Assembly (NCBI RefSeq): GCF_020509005.1
Contig: NC_063013.1
Coordinates: 992,001 to 1,056,000 of the forward strand
Direction of reading: 5' to 3'
Source: Fulvia fulva
Lineage: Eukaryota > Ascomycota > Dothideomycetes > Mycosphaerellales > Mycosphaerellaceae
Length of the DNA stretch: 64,000 nt
Part shown: piece after piece, positions 35,907 through 47,298 of the stretch
Layout: every line of letters starts with the position of its first letter
How positions within the stretch are numbered: position 1 is the stretch's first letter
Notes under the pieces: model-generated
Database searches by the model: none
What the model was told of the DNA's origin: nothing
The model's input: only the letters and a program-made list of their open reading frames with translations
Program-made: the position numbers and the translations under genes

Positions 35907-37095
35907 CCCGGCGCTACGGTGGAGGAAGCACGTACAGGCAATATTACGGAAAGCTGAACAGAATATGGCATCATGCCAGAGGCTCACTGCGTCCACATGG
36001 GGGGCGGACTTCCGGCAGTCACGACTTCTATATACGGCTATTGTACGGCCAGTCCTTACCTATGGCAGCCAAGTGTGGTCCTTAGGCGAGAGGGCCTGCC
36101 CATCGAAGGGACTCGTCGCGCCGCTAGCGAAGATCCAAAACCAATGCCTAAGGAAGGTCACCGGGGCATATAAGTCGACACCAACGAGGATGCTTGAGCA
36201 CGAGACCGCTATACCGCCGATCGACCTATACATCCAGGGACTACGGACCTCCTACTTAGGCAAGTCGGCACAGTACCCAGTACAGAAGGTCATCGCCAGT
36301 GCAGTCGCAAGGGCCCGCGAATCAGTACCAGCGCATAAGGGCATTCGACCCGGAAACGAGCCGAACTACCGGGCAAGGGACGAACAGCTAGCAACACAAT
36401 GGGAAGGTGAGAAATCGTTTGTAGAGCAACTATGGAAAGAGAGGTGGAACAACCAGGTTGTAGGGCATAGTGGACGCCCTCAGCCAGCGGGACAACCTAA
36501 GGAATGGTCAGCTACAAAATCCGCGGTCAAGCACCCCCCGAAGCTCATCCACTACCGCCTTACGAGGGCACAGAGTAGCATAGCAACCCAACTGCGAAGC
36601 GAACACATCGGCCTCCAGGGGTACCTATCATGGAGGAAGGTTCCAGGATACACGAATACTAGCTGCCCCTGCGGCTATCGCTCCCAGAACGTACGGCACG
36701 CACTCCTCGTCTGTCCGAGGTGGTCGCTAGGAAGGGGGGAGTGGATGGCAAAGGCGAGGAACCGGACGATTGGGGCACTTCTTAACAACGCTGAAGACCT
36801 ACGGCGCATTACGAACTGGATACTAGAGAAGGGCTGGCTAGAACAGTACCGCCTAGTAGGAGCAGTGCAGGAAGAGAGGACACGACGCAGCGCGACGAGA
36901 CCGGCTAGGAGCGGGGGCTAACGGGGTAGTGACATGGACTACGTACGTTCAGAGGGAAAGCTAATCTAGACAAGGAGTAGTCGGGGGCGGGAAGGGTTTT
37001 CACCTATTCGGGTTTCCCTTTGTACATAACAATAGATATATACCTGCATAGGCCGGATAGGGTCCTAGAACAGGGGAATGACAAATCTATCTATC
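35907..37095 (+). mobile_element. LINE3: 5'-truncated Tad-like LINE, not RIP-damaged
   Basis: A 1189-bp insertion with a perfect 14-bp target duplication in the copia F leader. It carries only the last ~340 codons of ORF2, a 3' UTR of about 170 bp and an atct/ctat tail; the tail and UTR match the 3' end of LINE2 (27099-27260) and LINE6 (55575-55740). CA and TG are at normal frequency inside it, while the copia element around it is depleted, so it arrived after the surrounding damage. Confidence 0.92.
35908..36921 (+). CDS. LINE3 ORF2 C-terminal fragment, open and undamaged
   Basis: The frame is open from the first bases of the insertion (WRKHVQAILRKAEQ...) through the first Met at 35965 to the stop at 36921, about 338 codons, so the Met is internal, not a real start. 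It lacks endonuclease and RT and encodes only the C-terminal domain of LINE ORF2. Recognisable parts are TAIVRPVLTYGSQVW (just after RT), KIQNQCLRKVTGAYKSTP, HYRLTRAQSSIATQLRSEHI, and a C-terminal zinc-binding motif CPCG...H...C (CPCGYRSQNVRHALLVCP). This is characteristic of the fungal Tad group. It has no promoter of its own and is probably not expressed as a functional protein, but it gives the undamaged sequence of the family. Confidence 0.85.
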   Translation, partial: PALRWRKHVQAILRKAEQNMASCQRLTASTWGADFRQSRLLYTAIVRPVLTYGSQVWSLGERACPSKGLVAPLAKIQNQCLRKVTGAYKSTPTRMLEHETAIPPIDLYIQGLRTSYLGKSAQYPVQKVIASAVARARESVPAHKGIRPGNEPNYRARDEQLATQWEGEKSFVEQLWKERWNNQVVGHSGRPQPAGQPKEWSATKSAVKHPPKLIHYRLTRAQSSIATQLRSEHIGLQGYLSWRKVPGYTNTSCPCGYRSQNVRHALLVCPRWSLGRGEWMAKARNRTIGALLNNAEDLRRITNWILEKGWLEQYRLVGAVQEERTRRSATRPARSGG

Positions 37096-37109
37096 TATAT
37101 ATAAGACGT
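37096..37109. repeat. 14-bp target duplication of LINE3, right copy
   Basis: tatatataagacgt, identical to 35893-35906; the copia leader resumes here. Confidence 0.88.
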
Positions 37110-38470
37110 AAAAGAGCCTAGTAAGGCACTGTTAGACTCCGAGTTAGGGAGCCTATACTAATACCTTAGACAAGTAGGCGAGCTTACTAAGAAGAGTCGC
37201 TCTCCGGACATCGCGTTCGTATCGACTAACTGTTCATTCTAAGAGAGCCGTAGTGTCTTAGAAACCCCCTCTACTAAGAGAGCTACGCTATAGTGTCTTA
37301 GTACTAATACGATCCTTCGACTTTCCTCCTCTTCCCGGCGGATAGCTATCCTCTCCGCCATTAACCTCGCGTTCGTTTTATCCCATTTCGATCCGATCGC
37401 GTACGACCGAATATATCCTTTTACCTAAGGGTAGCCAACCTGTCCCTTAACTTATAAAAATAGAGAACGAGACTAGGTTTATAAGAAAGAGAGCAGTACC
37501 TATTCTAATAAGAGAGAACTACGAAATATAGTTTAAGCTAATAAGAATATACCTAGTATTAAAGCAGGTTGACTAGGTCCTCGAAGACATTATTACGGAC
37601 ATTCCCGCTACAACCCTATCTATAGCGACACCCTCTACATCATCGGAGTCATCCCTTCCTTTAGATCAAGCGATAAGGAAGGTATCGTATAGACGGCACA
37701 ATATAACGGCCCTATATAAGATGTATATCTATCTGTCGATAGATAACTAAGAGATAATATACGAGATCCGGTATACGAAGGAGTTGTAGGAATAGGCTAA
37801 AGCTAAATATAAGAGAAGACTTCTCGCTACTAGAAGAAGTCTACTTTAGCAATACACTAATTTCGTGATAATAGAGGACTAGTCAATAGATGACGCCTAG
37901 TAGGAGCTTAGCTCAATTGTAAGGAGGGCTGTTTCAATCTCGCCTTAGTTCTAAGACATTAAGACTAAGGACAGAAGGGTCTAGTAACTCTAGTAGCTCT
38001 ACTAGACTCATTTGGCTCAATTCGCGATGTAATTGATGCCTAGGTAAATCTCTTACTACAAGACATTCTTATAATTCTTAGGGAGAAGTAAGAATCAATA
38101 ATTTATTAAGGGATAGCTATATTCGCTAAGAAGGGTTTCTAGGGCAAGCTTACGTACTATCTCTACGGTAGTGACCATTTTATAAGCAAGTGCCCATACC
38201 TTTCTATAGCTTAGTAGGCTATTAGGAACAAGGACAAACTAGCTAGGGTTACCTACCCTACTAAGAGATAACCGTTACTACCTCGTAGGAGGTCATTATT
38301 ACTAAACCTTCGTAATGTCCTTAAGGTAACAACGGACCTTATAAAGTAGATAAAGGAGAGCCGTAAGCCAAAGGCCTCCTCTAGTAAGCCTATAAGGGCC
38401 TATACGACCTAGGAAGACGTATTAGACCCTAAGATACTATTAGAAGATGATGATATTAATGAGGTTGCCT
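37110..38470 (+). pseudogene. gag: gag relic of copia F
   Basis: Follows LINE3. Plus-strand reading through stops, with a damaged zinc-knuckle-like segment near 38140-38200 (Y-Y-...GDHFISKCP, where Tyr codons TAC/TAT probably replace Cys). The surrounding region is basic. The start cannot be fixed. Confidence 0.55.
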
Positions 38471-41400
38471 ATTCTACTATAGAAGCTAAAGGTAAGTACC
38501 CCTTGTCCGAGTAGTTACTTAACTCTTATATATCATTATATATAACTAACTAAGATTTACTATTTAGGACACTAAAGCCTCTTCAAAAGAGGGAGTGGAT
38601 CAAGGTTAGGGGTGGCTATCTACAAGCTATATATATAGGAAGTATAGTAATAGGTAGTCCTCCTAGAAAGCAAATTGTCTTAGAAAATGTCCTGTTTGTT
38701 CCTAGCCTTAGAGTTAGTCTTGTTTCGTAGAATTAGTTTAGCTAGTAGTTTGCTATCTAACTACCTAGTTTTACCCTAAAATCCTTGTCTAGTAAACCCG
38801 TTGTCTAGACCAAACTTCGAGGAGGAGTACCGTTTATCTACTCGATCTCGGAAATTCTTAAGCTATAGTATACTAGTATACTCTCTTAAGAACGTAACGG
38901 TACCGCTATAGCTAATACTAAGTCCGAAGATTAGTAGGAGCTATAGTATAGAAGATATGTACACCTTAGTAAGGGACTGCTAAGAAACCTATATAGAGTC
39001 ACTAATAAGAAAGATCCTATTCCTATTCCTTCTAAACACTAGAATTGTAAGGTCTGCTCCCTTATAAACATAAGGAAGTTCAAAGGACCTGCTATAGAGA
39101 GGAAAGGGGAGAGGCTGGCCCTCATCTCTATAGACATCTATAGGCCTTTTTAGGGCGTAGTCTCTAGGCTAGGATACAAATATTAGCTTAAGATTATAGA
39201 CAACTTCTCTAGGAAGAAGTAGGTAATCCCTTTGAAGGCTAGGAGCGACGCTCCTATAGCCCTACGGGATTAGAAGGTCTAGGCAGAACGGTAGTCAAGG
39301 TGCTTTCTGTCTACGATCCGTAGTAATAGTACAAAGGAAATTCTCGCCTTACTAAAAGAGTAGGAGAAGGAGTTTAGTACTTAGATAGACATAACTAATG
39401 CCTACAACTCTCTTTAAAATAGACCTATAGAAAGGTCAATTCAAGCCTCTAAGAACATAGTCCGGGCTATACTTAAAGACTCTAGTATACTAGTTAAGTT
39501 CTGGCTAGAAGCTTTATAAGTATAGACTATGATAAGAAACAGACTACCTAATAGTCCGATTATTAATAGTATTGCTCTTTTACTAGAAGAAGCCTTTACT
39601 AGCTAAGGACCGTTAGTCGACCATTTCCGCGTCTAGGGATACAAAGCTATAGTCTATATAGACCTAAGAGCCTAACCTCAAGGCTTAAGAAGAGACAAGT
39701 TGATGAACCGAGGAAAAGAAGCCGTGTTTATAGGCTACTTAGAAAACACTACAAAACAATAGCTATTCTAGGATCCCGATATAAAAGTAATAAAAGCGTA
39801 TAGTTACGTCGACTAGTTTAAGAATAAGAAGGGGGGAGATATAGATCTTAGTATCCCCTTTACTAACTAGCCGAGTCGAGCGCTATAGCGTAATCCTATT
39901 AGGAGGAAGCCCTTTAGGGCGAAATTTTCCGATAGGTGATTATTAGAGACACTATTACGAAGGCTAGGAGAAAATATTAAGGCGGTTTTAACACTGTCGA
40001 AGGCCGATAACGGTGGATCTATACAGAACCTACCTAAGTCATTAACACTATAGTAACCGCTGTTTATATAACTTCCCCCTCCCCTAAAGGACATTAGGGA
40101 ATACTAGAAGTTTAGAGATTAGGGTACTCTAATAAGAGAAAAAGAAGATGTCGTTCAGTTCGACCTATCCGAACACCTAGCGCCACCTTAGGTTATAGGC
40201 AACAAGAGGTCAAGGGGGGACGGAGATAATAACTCTAAAGAGTATAAGGCTAAACACTATAAGGCTCTTATCGCCTAGATATTCTATCTAGACCCTATAA
40301 TGAGCTAGGTAGAGGAGATTCTGAACGACGTAGAAGAATATACATTTGCTACTATTAGGCAGGCTATAGCCTATTAGTAGGAAGTACTAATCCTAAAGTC
40401 CTATAAGGTAGCCGTAGGAGACCCCGAATAGGGACATATATAGAGAGAGGCAATCGAGAACGAACTTATTGCCTTAGTAAGTAACAATACCTAGGAAGTA
40501 GTTATACCGCCAAAGGGTACGAATCTAATTACTTCTAGGTAGGTCTTTGATATAAAAAGAATGATTAGTAGAGCTATTAAGAAGTTCAAGGCAAGACTAG
40601 TTATAAGAGGGTTTTTATAGAAATATAGGGTTGACTTCGAAGAGACCTTTACACCTACTATTAGACATAATACTCTCCGAGTATTTATAGTAGTAGTGTA
40701 TAAGAGAGATCTCGAGATGCACCTAGTAGATATGAATAATACTTTTACCTAAAGTAGCCTTCTTAAAGATATCTATATAATCCCACTACTAGGAGTTAAA
40801 GCACCTCTAAACATAGTGTTTAAGGTCCTACGAAGCCTTTATAGGCTTAAGTAAGTAGCTAGAGACTGGAACAAGCTCTATGTTACGAAGCTAGAGAAGA
40901 TTAGATTTACCTAGTCCTAGGTAGATCTATACCTACTTATCTATACGGATAGAGACCTTATAGTCCTTACCTATGTAGATAATATATCTATTATAGCTCC
41001 GAAGCTATTAGATGTTTAGTGGTTTAAGGCTAAGCTTAGAAAAGTGTTTAAGATTAAAGATCTTAGTAAACCTACGAAGATCCTTAGAATAAGGATTATA
41101 AGAGACAGGTCCTAAGGCACTTTAAAGCTTAATCAAGGATACTATATCTACGCTAACTTAGCCAAGATGAACATAGCTAGAGAGAAGGCTACGCCAACCT
41201 ACTCACCTATAGAGAGCTACGAGCATTTAGTACCTACGGTACCTATAGATAAGAGGTGTAACAAACAGGATTACTAGAGCTATAATAGTACCTAGATGTG
41301 GCTAATGACAATAACAAGGCCAGACTTAGCATTCCCCCTTAGAAGAATTAGCTTATTTGTTACTGATCCCTCGTAGTAGTATATAAAGGCTTTGAAGAAG

Positions 41401-41799
41401 CTCTCCCGATACCTACGGTCGTACCTAGACCTAGGTTTTATATATAGAAAGGGAGGGGGCAATCTATAGGGATACTCGGACTCTAACTACGCTATAGACA
41501 AAGTGGATAGAGTCTTAATTCTAGGATACGTGTAGTTCCTTTATAGATCACCTATGTCCTAGATAAGTAGGAAGTAGAAGTCTATTATAACATCAATAAT
41601 AGAAGCTGAGTTTATAGCTATAAACGTAGCCGTAAAGTAGTCACAATTTCTTGCTACTGTCCTTAGGGAAATGGGGTGCCTAGAACTAGTAGGAAAGAGC
41701 TCTTTCTAGCCGAGTATAAGGGTAAGCAAGGGCACTATTGACGAGCTAAGGCTACTCAAGCTTATAGGTAATAACTAAGCCGCTTTGACACTTATTAAA
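38471..41799 (+). pseudogene. pol: pol relic of copia F (integrase, RT, RNase H)
   Basis: The GAG-pre-integrase zinc segment is near 39040-39090 (CKVCSLINIRKFKG). The integrase core follows: ISIDI near 39125, a DNGT-like site near 39320, WIDITNAYNSLQNRPIERSIQ near 39385. RT: DFEETFTPTI near 40635, LVDMNNTFTQS near 40725, catalytic YVDNI (normally YVDD) near 40975. RNase H: GYSDSNYAIDK near 41470 and SIIEAEFIAINVA near 41600. The order and motifs are those of Ty1/copia. Broken by stops and cut at 41799. Confidence 0.85.
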
Positions 41800-42319
41800 T
41801 GTCAGGGCGAGAGCCTGGCCTGTGAGATGCAAGGGTGAAAGCGAGAATGCAGGTGCGAAGTGCAGATGCAAAAGGGTATGGTATGATTGCTACACAAAAC
41901 AAAAGACGAAGGAAGCAAGAGAGGCCTGGGGAAGGCCAGATATTTATACGCGACCCTCGCGAGTGCGTGTCCCCGCATCAACAGGGCTAACCCGTGCGAA
42001 GCCGCGCTCAGCAGCTTTGCTCAAAACCTTATTCCAACCTGCCCTACGTTCCGAGTCTTCCACGTGCTTCTTCCAGGGTCCAGCGCAGTCGCGGGTGCTC
42101 GCGGGAGTGCCGTGAGTCACACAGTCACGAGCCGAAGTGAATCTGTCAAGGTTTGGTAGAGGGGTGAATTTGGAGGGCTGGGTCCCGTAGTGAATGTTGC
42201 GGGGCATGTGATTCTTGGTGCTCACACACCAAGCTGGACTGTCACTTCTTGACGACTTCTGAGCACTCTGAGGCTCTTCTGTCCCCACCTTCTGTACACT
42301 CTGTGGGGAGACCATGACA
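41800..42319 (-). repeat. 3' LTR of copy B (520 bp)
   Basis: Plus orientation TGTCAGGGCG...CCATGACA. Differs from 47299-47818 at four transitions. Contains the last ~125 codons of the pol reading frame. Confidence 0.93.
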
Positions 42320-45300
42320 GTAGCCCCCCCGAACAAAGCTGAGTTCCTACGAAGCCGTAGTAGTTCCACATATCGAGGATGTTCAGCTTCAGTACCAGGC
42401 CTAGGCCTGATGTCATGGTCGATACACCATTGGTAAGCCCCGTCGAAAAGCTCAGATTCGAAGAGCCTGCCGATGTTGACTTCTGGGCCGTCTGCGCGGG
42501 CGTGGTATTCTTCGATTGCTTGACGATTGAAGATGATATGTTGGATAGGTTCCCATGAGGTATCCCACTCAGGGCAACCTTGCCATTCGACTTCATACTT
42601 GATCGGCGGTAGTCCTTCAACGTCGTTGGGCTCTACGCGGATTCCCCGGATCTTGCGGACGGCATAGTCGTCAGAAGGTAGGTTAACAGGCTCGTCGACT
42701 TCTACTTCATCGGGAGGACCTGGCATGTCTTGGTTTTGGTTCGGGAATGGGTCCTCAGCCGACGGCCGAAGGCGTACGGGATGGAAGACGTCGTGGATCT
42801 TTATGTTCGCAGGAAGAGCTAGACGGTAGGCGTGTGAACTGATACGCTCGGTGATCTCAAAAGGACCTAGGTTCTTCCAGTTCAGCTTCTTGGAGGGGCG
42901 GTCTGTCTTGATGTTCTTGGAGTTGAGGTAGACCATATCGCCTACTTGGTAGTCGGGAGCTGGCTGGCGACGACGATTGGCTTGATCCTCGTAGATTGCT
43001 TGTGCGTACACCATCTCGTCGTGAACTTCTTCATGGATCTGTGAGAGCATAGTAGCGAACTCGTCTGCTGCTTGCTCGTTTGCGTCTTCGGTAGGCGGGA
43101 GAGGTTCTTCTGGTTCCATGCCTGTACGAGGGTGGTAACCTCTCGTAGTATAGAAGGGAGAGTAGCCAGTAGTCTCCGAGTCCCAGTTACGAGTAGCGAA
43201 CTCCACCGCAGGGATATGCTGAGGCCAATCCTTCTGGTGGTAGTCGACGAAGCAACGAAGGACCTGCTCGAGGATAGCGTTCGTAATTTCGGTCTGGCCG
43301 TCGGTCTGTGGCTGAAAACTGGTCGAGAGGTTATGCTTGATGCCTAGGATAGCACACAGACGCTTCCAGAAGTGCGAGATGAACTGGGTGCCTCTGTCAG
43401 AGGTGATGCTATCCGGGAGGCCTTGCAAGCGCCAGACGAATTCGTAGAACAAGCGAGCAGTCTCCTTTGCGGTCATGCTCCAGCACGGGATCATGTACCG
43501 GTCCTTGGAGTGACGGTCCACGATCACTAGAAGGGCCTTTGCTTTCACGCCGCTGAAGGTCTTGCCGTGAGGAAGATCGGTGATAAAGTCCATAGTGATG
43601 TGCTTCCACGGACGATCAGGAGCCGGGAGAGGGTGCAAGAGACCGTGGGGACGGTGGCGGTTAGCTTTGGCTCTTCGGCAAGCAGCGCAGTTCAGCACGT
43701 AGCGGCGGACGTCCTTCCAGGAATGCGGCCACCAGTAATACCTAGCGAGGAGCTTGTGGGTCTTGGCTACGCCTGGGTGACCCCCAGAGGCGGAGTCGTG
43801 GATGATTTGAAGAATCTCAGCTCGGATATTAGAGCCTTCGGGCTGCGGTACGTAAAGCTTCTTACGGAAGTAGACGACACCTCCCTGGAGCTCGCACTCG
43901 GACAGCGAGAAGCCCGGGAATGTCCTCGCGCCAGATTCAAGGGCCTGAACTAACTCTTGGGCGTCTATGTCGGCATCGTACGCTGTTCGTACTCGTGCCA
44001 TGATGCCTTCGGGCTGCTCCTCATTATCAAACCCCTCAAAGTCTGATTCGGATGAGCCGTCGGTCGTTACTGAGCCCTCTTCATCGTCGTTCAAGTCCTC
44101 AGCGTCCGAGGCGTATTCTTCAGGCTCGGATTCATCGTCACTCTCGTCAAGGTAGGCAGGAGCGAGCACGAGAGTAGCAAAGGAAGCGGCGAGCGTAGGC
44201 TGGCCGTTCGATAGGTACTCTCGAAGCTCGGAAGAGAGGTTGTGCTCTTTGATGACTTGTTGCCCTGCGATTTGCCGGCCCCCTCTTCGATCAACTGGAG
44301 AGTCACCAGGGCGGCGGGTAAGGGCGTCGGCCATCGAGTTGGCCTTGCCGGGCGTGTACGAGATCACGAAGTTGAACCGGGAGAGGAACTCGCTCCAGCG
44401 GGCCTGGCGACGATTGAGCAGCTTGCTCTTCATAAAGTAGACGAGGTTCTTATGGTCGGAGCTTACTTGGACGGGCATAGCAGAGCCTTCGAGCTCGGGG
44501 CGCCACTCTTCGAAAGCTTTGACGATAGCGAGAAGCTCCTTGTCGTAGATCTCGTAGTTACACTCCGTGGCGGTCATCTTCTTGGAGAGGAAGGCGACAG
44601 GTAACCAGGGGGATTCAGGCGAGCGGCGTTGTAGCAGGACACCGCCCACCACGCCGTCGGATGCGTCGGTCTCTACACGGGTCTCCAGTTCGAAATCGAA
44701 GTGCCGTAGAAGCGGGTTCTCAACAAACTTCGCTTTGAGCAAGTCAAAAGCCTCCTGGCATTCGTCGGTCCAGGCGAACTTCTCACCCTTGCGCGTGAGC
44801 TTCGTCAAAGGGCGTACCACGCCCGAAAATGCGTGGATGAAGCGGCGGTAGAAGTTGGCAAAGCCTAGGAAACCCTGGACCTCTTTGACGTTCGTAGGAG
44901 CATCCCATTCGACGATAGCGTCGATCTTCTCTTGGTCCATCTTGATGCCGTCTGCGGTAATGATCAAACCAAGGAACTTGACTTCGGTCTTCTCAAACTC
45001 GCACTTGTCGATGTCGAGCTGCAAGCCGGCGTCTACGAGCTTCTGAAGGACCTTACAGACGTGCTCGCGGTGCTCCTCCTTGGTCTCGCTATAGACTAGG
45101 ATGTCGTCGATGTAGGCAGTGCAGAACTGATCGAGGAACTCCTGAAGGATGTCGTTAATGAAGTTCTGGAAGGTACTAGGCCCGTTACAAACGCCGAAGG
45201 GCATAACGAGCGACTCGAACAGCCCGTAGCGAGTACGGAAGGCTGTGAGATACTCGTGTCCTTCTGCCATTCGTAACTTGTTGAACGCAGCGATGACATC

Positions 45301-46379
45301 GAGCTTGGTGAAGTACTTGGCCTTAGAGAGGCGCTCGAGCGTCTCCTGAATCAACGGTATTGGGTAGCGGTTCTTCTTTGTAACAGCGTTCAAGCCTCGG
45401 TAGTCTACGCAGAAGCGTAGACCACCGCGGGGCTTCTTGACGAACATGACGGGACTGCCAGCGCTGGAACGGCTCGCTCGAATGAACCCCTTCTTTAGGT
45501 TCTCTTCGAGGTATCTCTTGAGGACGATAAGCTCTTCTCGGGACATGGAATATAACGGTCCGAACGGTGTCTCTGCACCTTCTTCTAGCTCAATCTTGTG
45601 GTCGTGAGGGCGATGAGGAGGCAGCTCGTCTGCGGCTTTAGCATCGAATACGTGGAGGATGTGGTGTGCCCAAGGAGGGACCTTCGTAGCAGGGTCGGTA
45701 GGTGTACGCTTCTTGTCGAGCTTCTCGAGGGCGATGTCGATATCGCGGAGAGAGGCGGCGAAGACTTGAGCTTTGGGCTGCTTAGCAGCAGTGGTGAAGG
45801 CAGCGGCGTTCACCTGGAAGATCTTGGTATACTCAGGACCGCGCTGAGGCGGCGGAGAAGGCGGAGGTGCCGGAGGAACTTCTGGAGGGAAGCTGACAGT
45901 AAGGGAAGTCCAGTCGATGATAGGTCGGTGTCGTCTGAACCAGGGGAGGCCGAGGATAAACTTCTGATGCGGTAGGGACGTAAGGAAGCTGGTGATCGAC
46001 ATACGCTTGCCTCCGAGGGTGATTGACGTGTGTACAACATGAGTAATCTTACCAGTGGTAGTCTCCGTGCCGTCAAAGAGTTCAAGGGTGCGAGGGTACT
46101 TCAGTTCCTGGGGTTCGAGGTTGAGAGAGGTCGCGAGTTTATAGTCCATAAAAGACTCGCCTAGTGCGCCAGTGTCCATGAGAGTGAGATTGGAAGAAGA
46201 GAGTTTCTTTGAGCCGATATTTACATTCGTGACGAACGGTTTGCAAGCGTGGTCCTTGCCCGTCTCGTCGTACAGGTCTAGCTGTGCTGTATTGATCCTC
46301 AACTTCTTTCCTCTCTTCACTTTCGGTAAACGTTGTTCTTGGTCTTCATCGCGTCGATGAGGAAGACCTAGGCTTTTTC
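41944..46379 (-). CDS. pol: Pol polyprotein of copy B: protease, RT, RNase H, integrase, chromodomain
   Basis: The only full-length transposon polyprotein in the window. Residues are numbered from the GTG at 46318-46320 (1458 codons); the frame is open back to about 46379, so translation is probably entered by -1 frameshift from gag. Protease: LMDTGA, Asp49. RT: CVDYRGLN (304-311) and catalytic YIDD (403-406). RNase H: Asp552, Glu595, Asp622, Asp665. Integrase: zinc site His841/His848/Cys878/Cys881, catalytic Asp911, Asp975, Glu1011 with exact D-35-E spacing. Chromodomain about 1218-1275 (YEVEWQGCPEWDTSWEP). The frame then runs into the 3' LTR from residue 1334 to the stop. All key residues are present, so the protein could be active if expressed; the rest of the element (broken gag, missing primer site) suggests that this copy is not autonomous. 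Confidence 0.93.
42320..42335 (-). promoter_or_regulatory. Polypurine tract of copy B
   Basis: On the element strand, gttcggggggggctac lies directly before the 3' LTR (C8 at 42324-42331 in plus orientation), the usual plus-strand primer position. Confidence 0.8.
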
Positions 46380-46739
46380 CTGCTCAGCGGGAGCAGCAGG
46401 AGCAGGCTCGATAGCGCCGACAGCGCCGCGAACCGGGTTGCGGGCGTCACGAGCAGCGAGCTGCGGACAGTTGGCTGCGATGTGGCCTGGACCGCCGCAG
46501 TAGGTGCAGAGTCCGGCCTGGCGACGGCGAAGCTTCTCTTCGGGAGTGAGCTTACCGTTGACGAGGCCCTGGACTCGAGGGACGGCGGCACCAGCGCTGA
46601 GATCCATAGCGTCACCTACAGAGACGGGAGGGAGAGCCGTAGGAGCGGCGGCGCCTAGTGGAGCAGCGAAGTGGCTTCCGGGACCACGAGGCTGACGACC
46701 TTGAGAACGGGAAGCGAGGAGAGAGGCGGTGTGTTTCAT
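46368..46739 (-). CDS. gag: gag C-terminal part of copy B with zinc knuckle (partial)
   Basis: Open 123 codons ending at the TAG at 46368. Residues 78-91 form a perfect CX2CX4HX4C knuckle (CTYCGGPGHIAANC), the nucleocapsid RNA-binding motif; an Ala/Pro-rich tail follows. The Met at 46739 is not the true start, because gag homology continues upstream but is RIP-damaged from about 46743. It overlaps the start of pol by a few codons in the -1 frame. Confidence 0.82.
   Translation of the reverse strand: MKHTASLLASRSQGRQPRGPGSHFAAPLGAAAPTALPPVSVGDAMDLSAGAAVPRVQGLVNGKLTPEEKLRRRQAGLCTYCGGPGHIAANCPQLAARDARNPVRGAVGAIEPAPAAPAEQEKA
46373..46380 (-). promoter_or_regulatory. Candidate -1 frameshift site between gag and pol of copy B
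   Basis: On the coding strand, gcaggaaaaagcctag: the gag frame reads GAA AAA GCC TAG, while the pol frame is -1 to it and becomes open only after a TGA nine bases upstream of the A5 run. The overlap is therefore limited to this short window. GGAAAAA is not a textbook heptamer but permits A-site slippage on AAA. Confidence 0.5.
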
Positions 46740-46742
46740 GTT

Positions 46743-47298
46743 GGAGTCGAGGCGCTAGTAGGTCTTAACGAGCTTACGGAAGCTTATAGTACCGACGTCC
46801 TTGTCCTCGAGGGCTCGAAGAAGCTCTACTAATAAACTACGGCGGAGAGTGCTCTTCTTAGTCTCTTCGTTATAGCCGGTAAACCCGATGTCGCGGTTAA
46901 AGGCCGCGAGGTACTCGGCGAAGCTCTTGTTCTTCTAGAGGAGGTTATAGATAGCGTTCTAGGCGGTGGCTCTACGGTCTAGATCACTAAAGGCAGTACG
47001 GAGGTCCTATATTAAGGTAAGGACGTCCGGGTAGCCGATAGTCTACGTAGCGTTATCGATATAGTATTATACCTACGCCGCGGCGTCTCCCCGAAGGAGA
47101 GAGAAGACGTACGTAACCTTATCCTTCTCTTACGGAAAGTAGTCGGTATTAGCTAATAGCTTAATAGTGAGCTGTGTCTTAAATGCCTCGAACTTACTCT
47201 TATTACCGTCGAACTCGTCTAGGTCGTTAACCTTCTTAGAGAAGTACTAGCGGTAGTTATCGTCGGCGTACGGTACGAGGTTCTAGAAGGTATTTATA
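46743..47298 (-). pseudogene. gag: RIP-damaged gag segment of copy B
   Basis: Equivalent to copy A 4320-4874 and damaged in the same way but slightly less: for example gagagtgctc, ggcggtggctc and agtgagctgtgtc keep TG where A has TA. It stops at ggtatttata, directly followed by the LTR, whereas A continues for 273 bp more. Confidence 0.85.

Larger units (their letters stand above)
35560..41799 (+). mobile_element. Ty1/copia element F, RIP-damaged, 3' end lost at element B
   Basis: Plus-strand order: 5' LTR (35560-35756), primer-binding site, leader with the LINE3 insertion, gag, integrase, RT, RNase H. The integrase-before-RT order and the RT/RNase H motifs identify copia. It ends inside the RNase H tail (a stretch reading AALTLIK) exactly at the LTR of element B, and no 3' LTR is present. 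CA/TG depletion is strong but less complete than in A or E. Confidence 0.88.

Noticed and set aside
41822..42159. Plus-strand ORFs of 90-97 codons, repeated at 47321-47658
   Set aside because: They lie on the opposite strand of the B LTRs and are shadows of the LTR and of the pol tail.
43072..45299. Numerous 60-130 codon ORFs on both strands
   Set aside because: All lie across the open pol of copy B in other frames.
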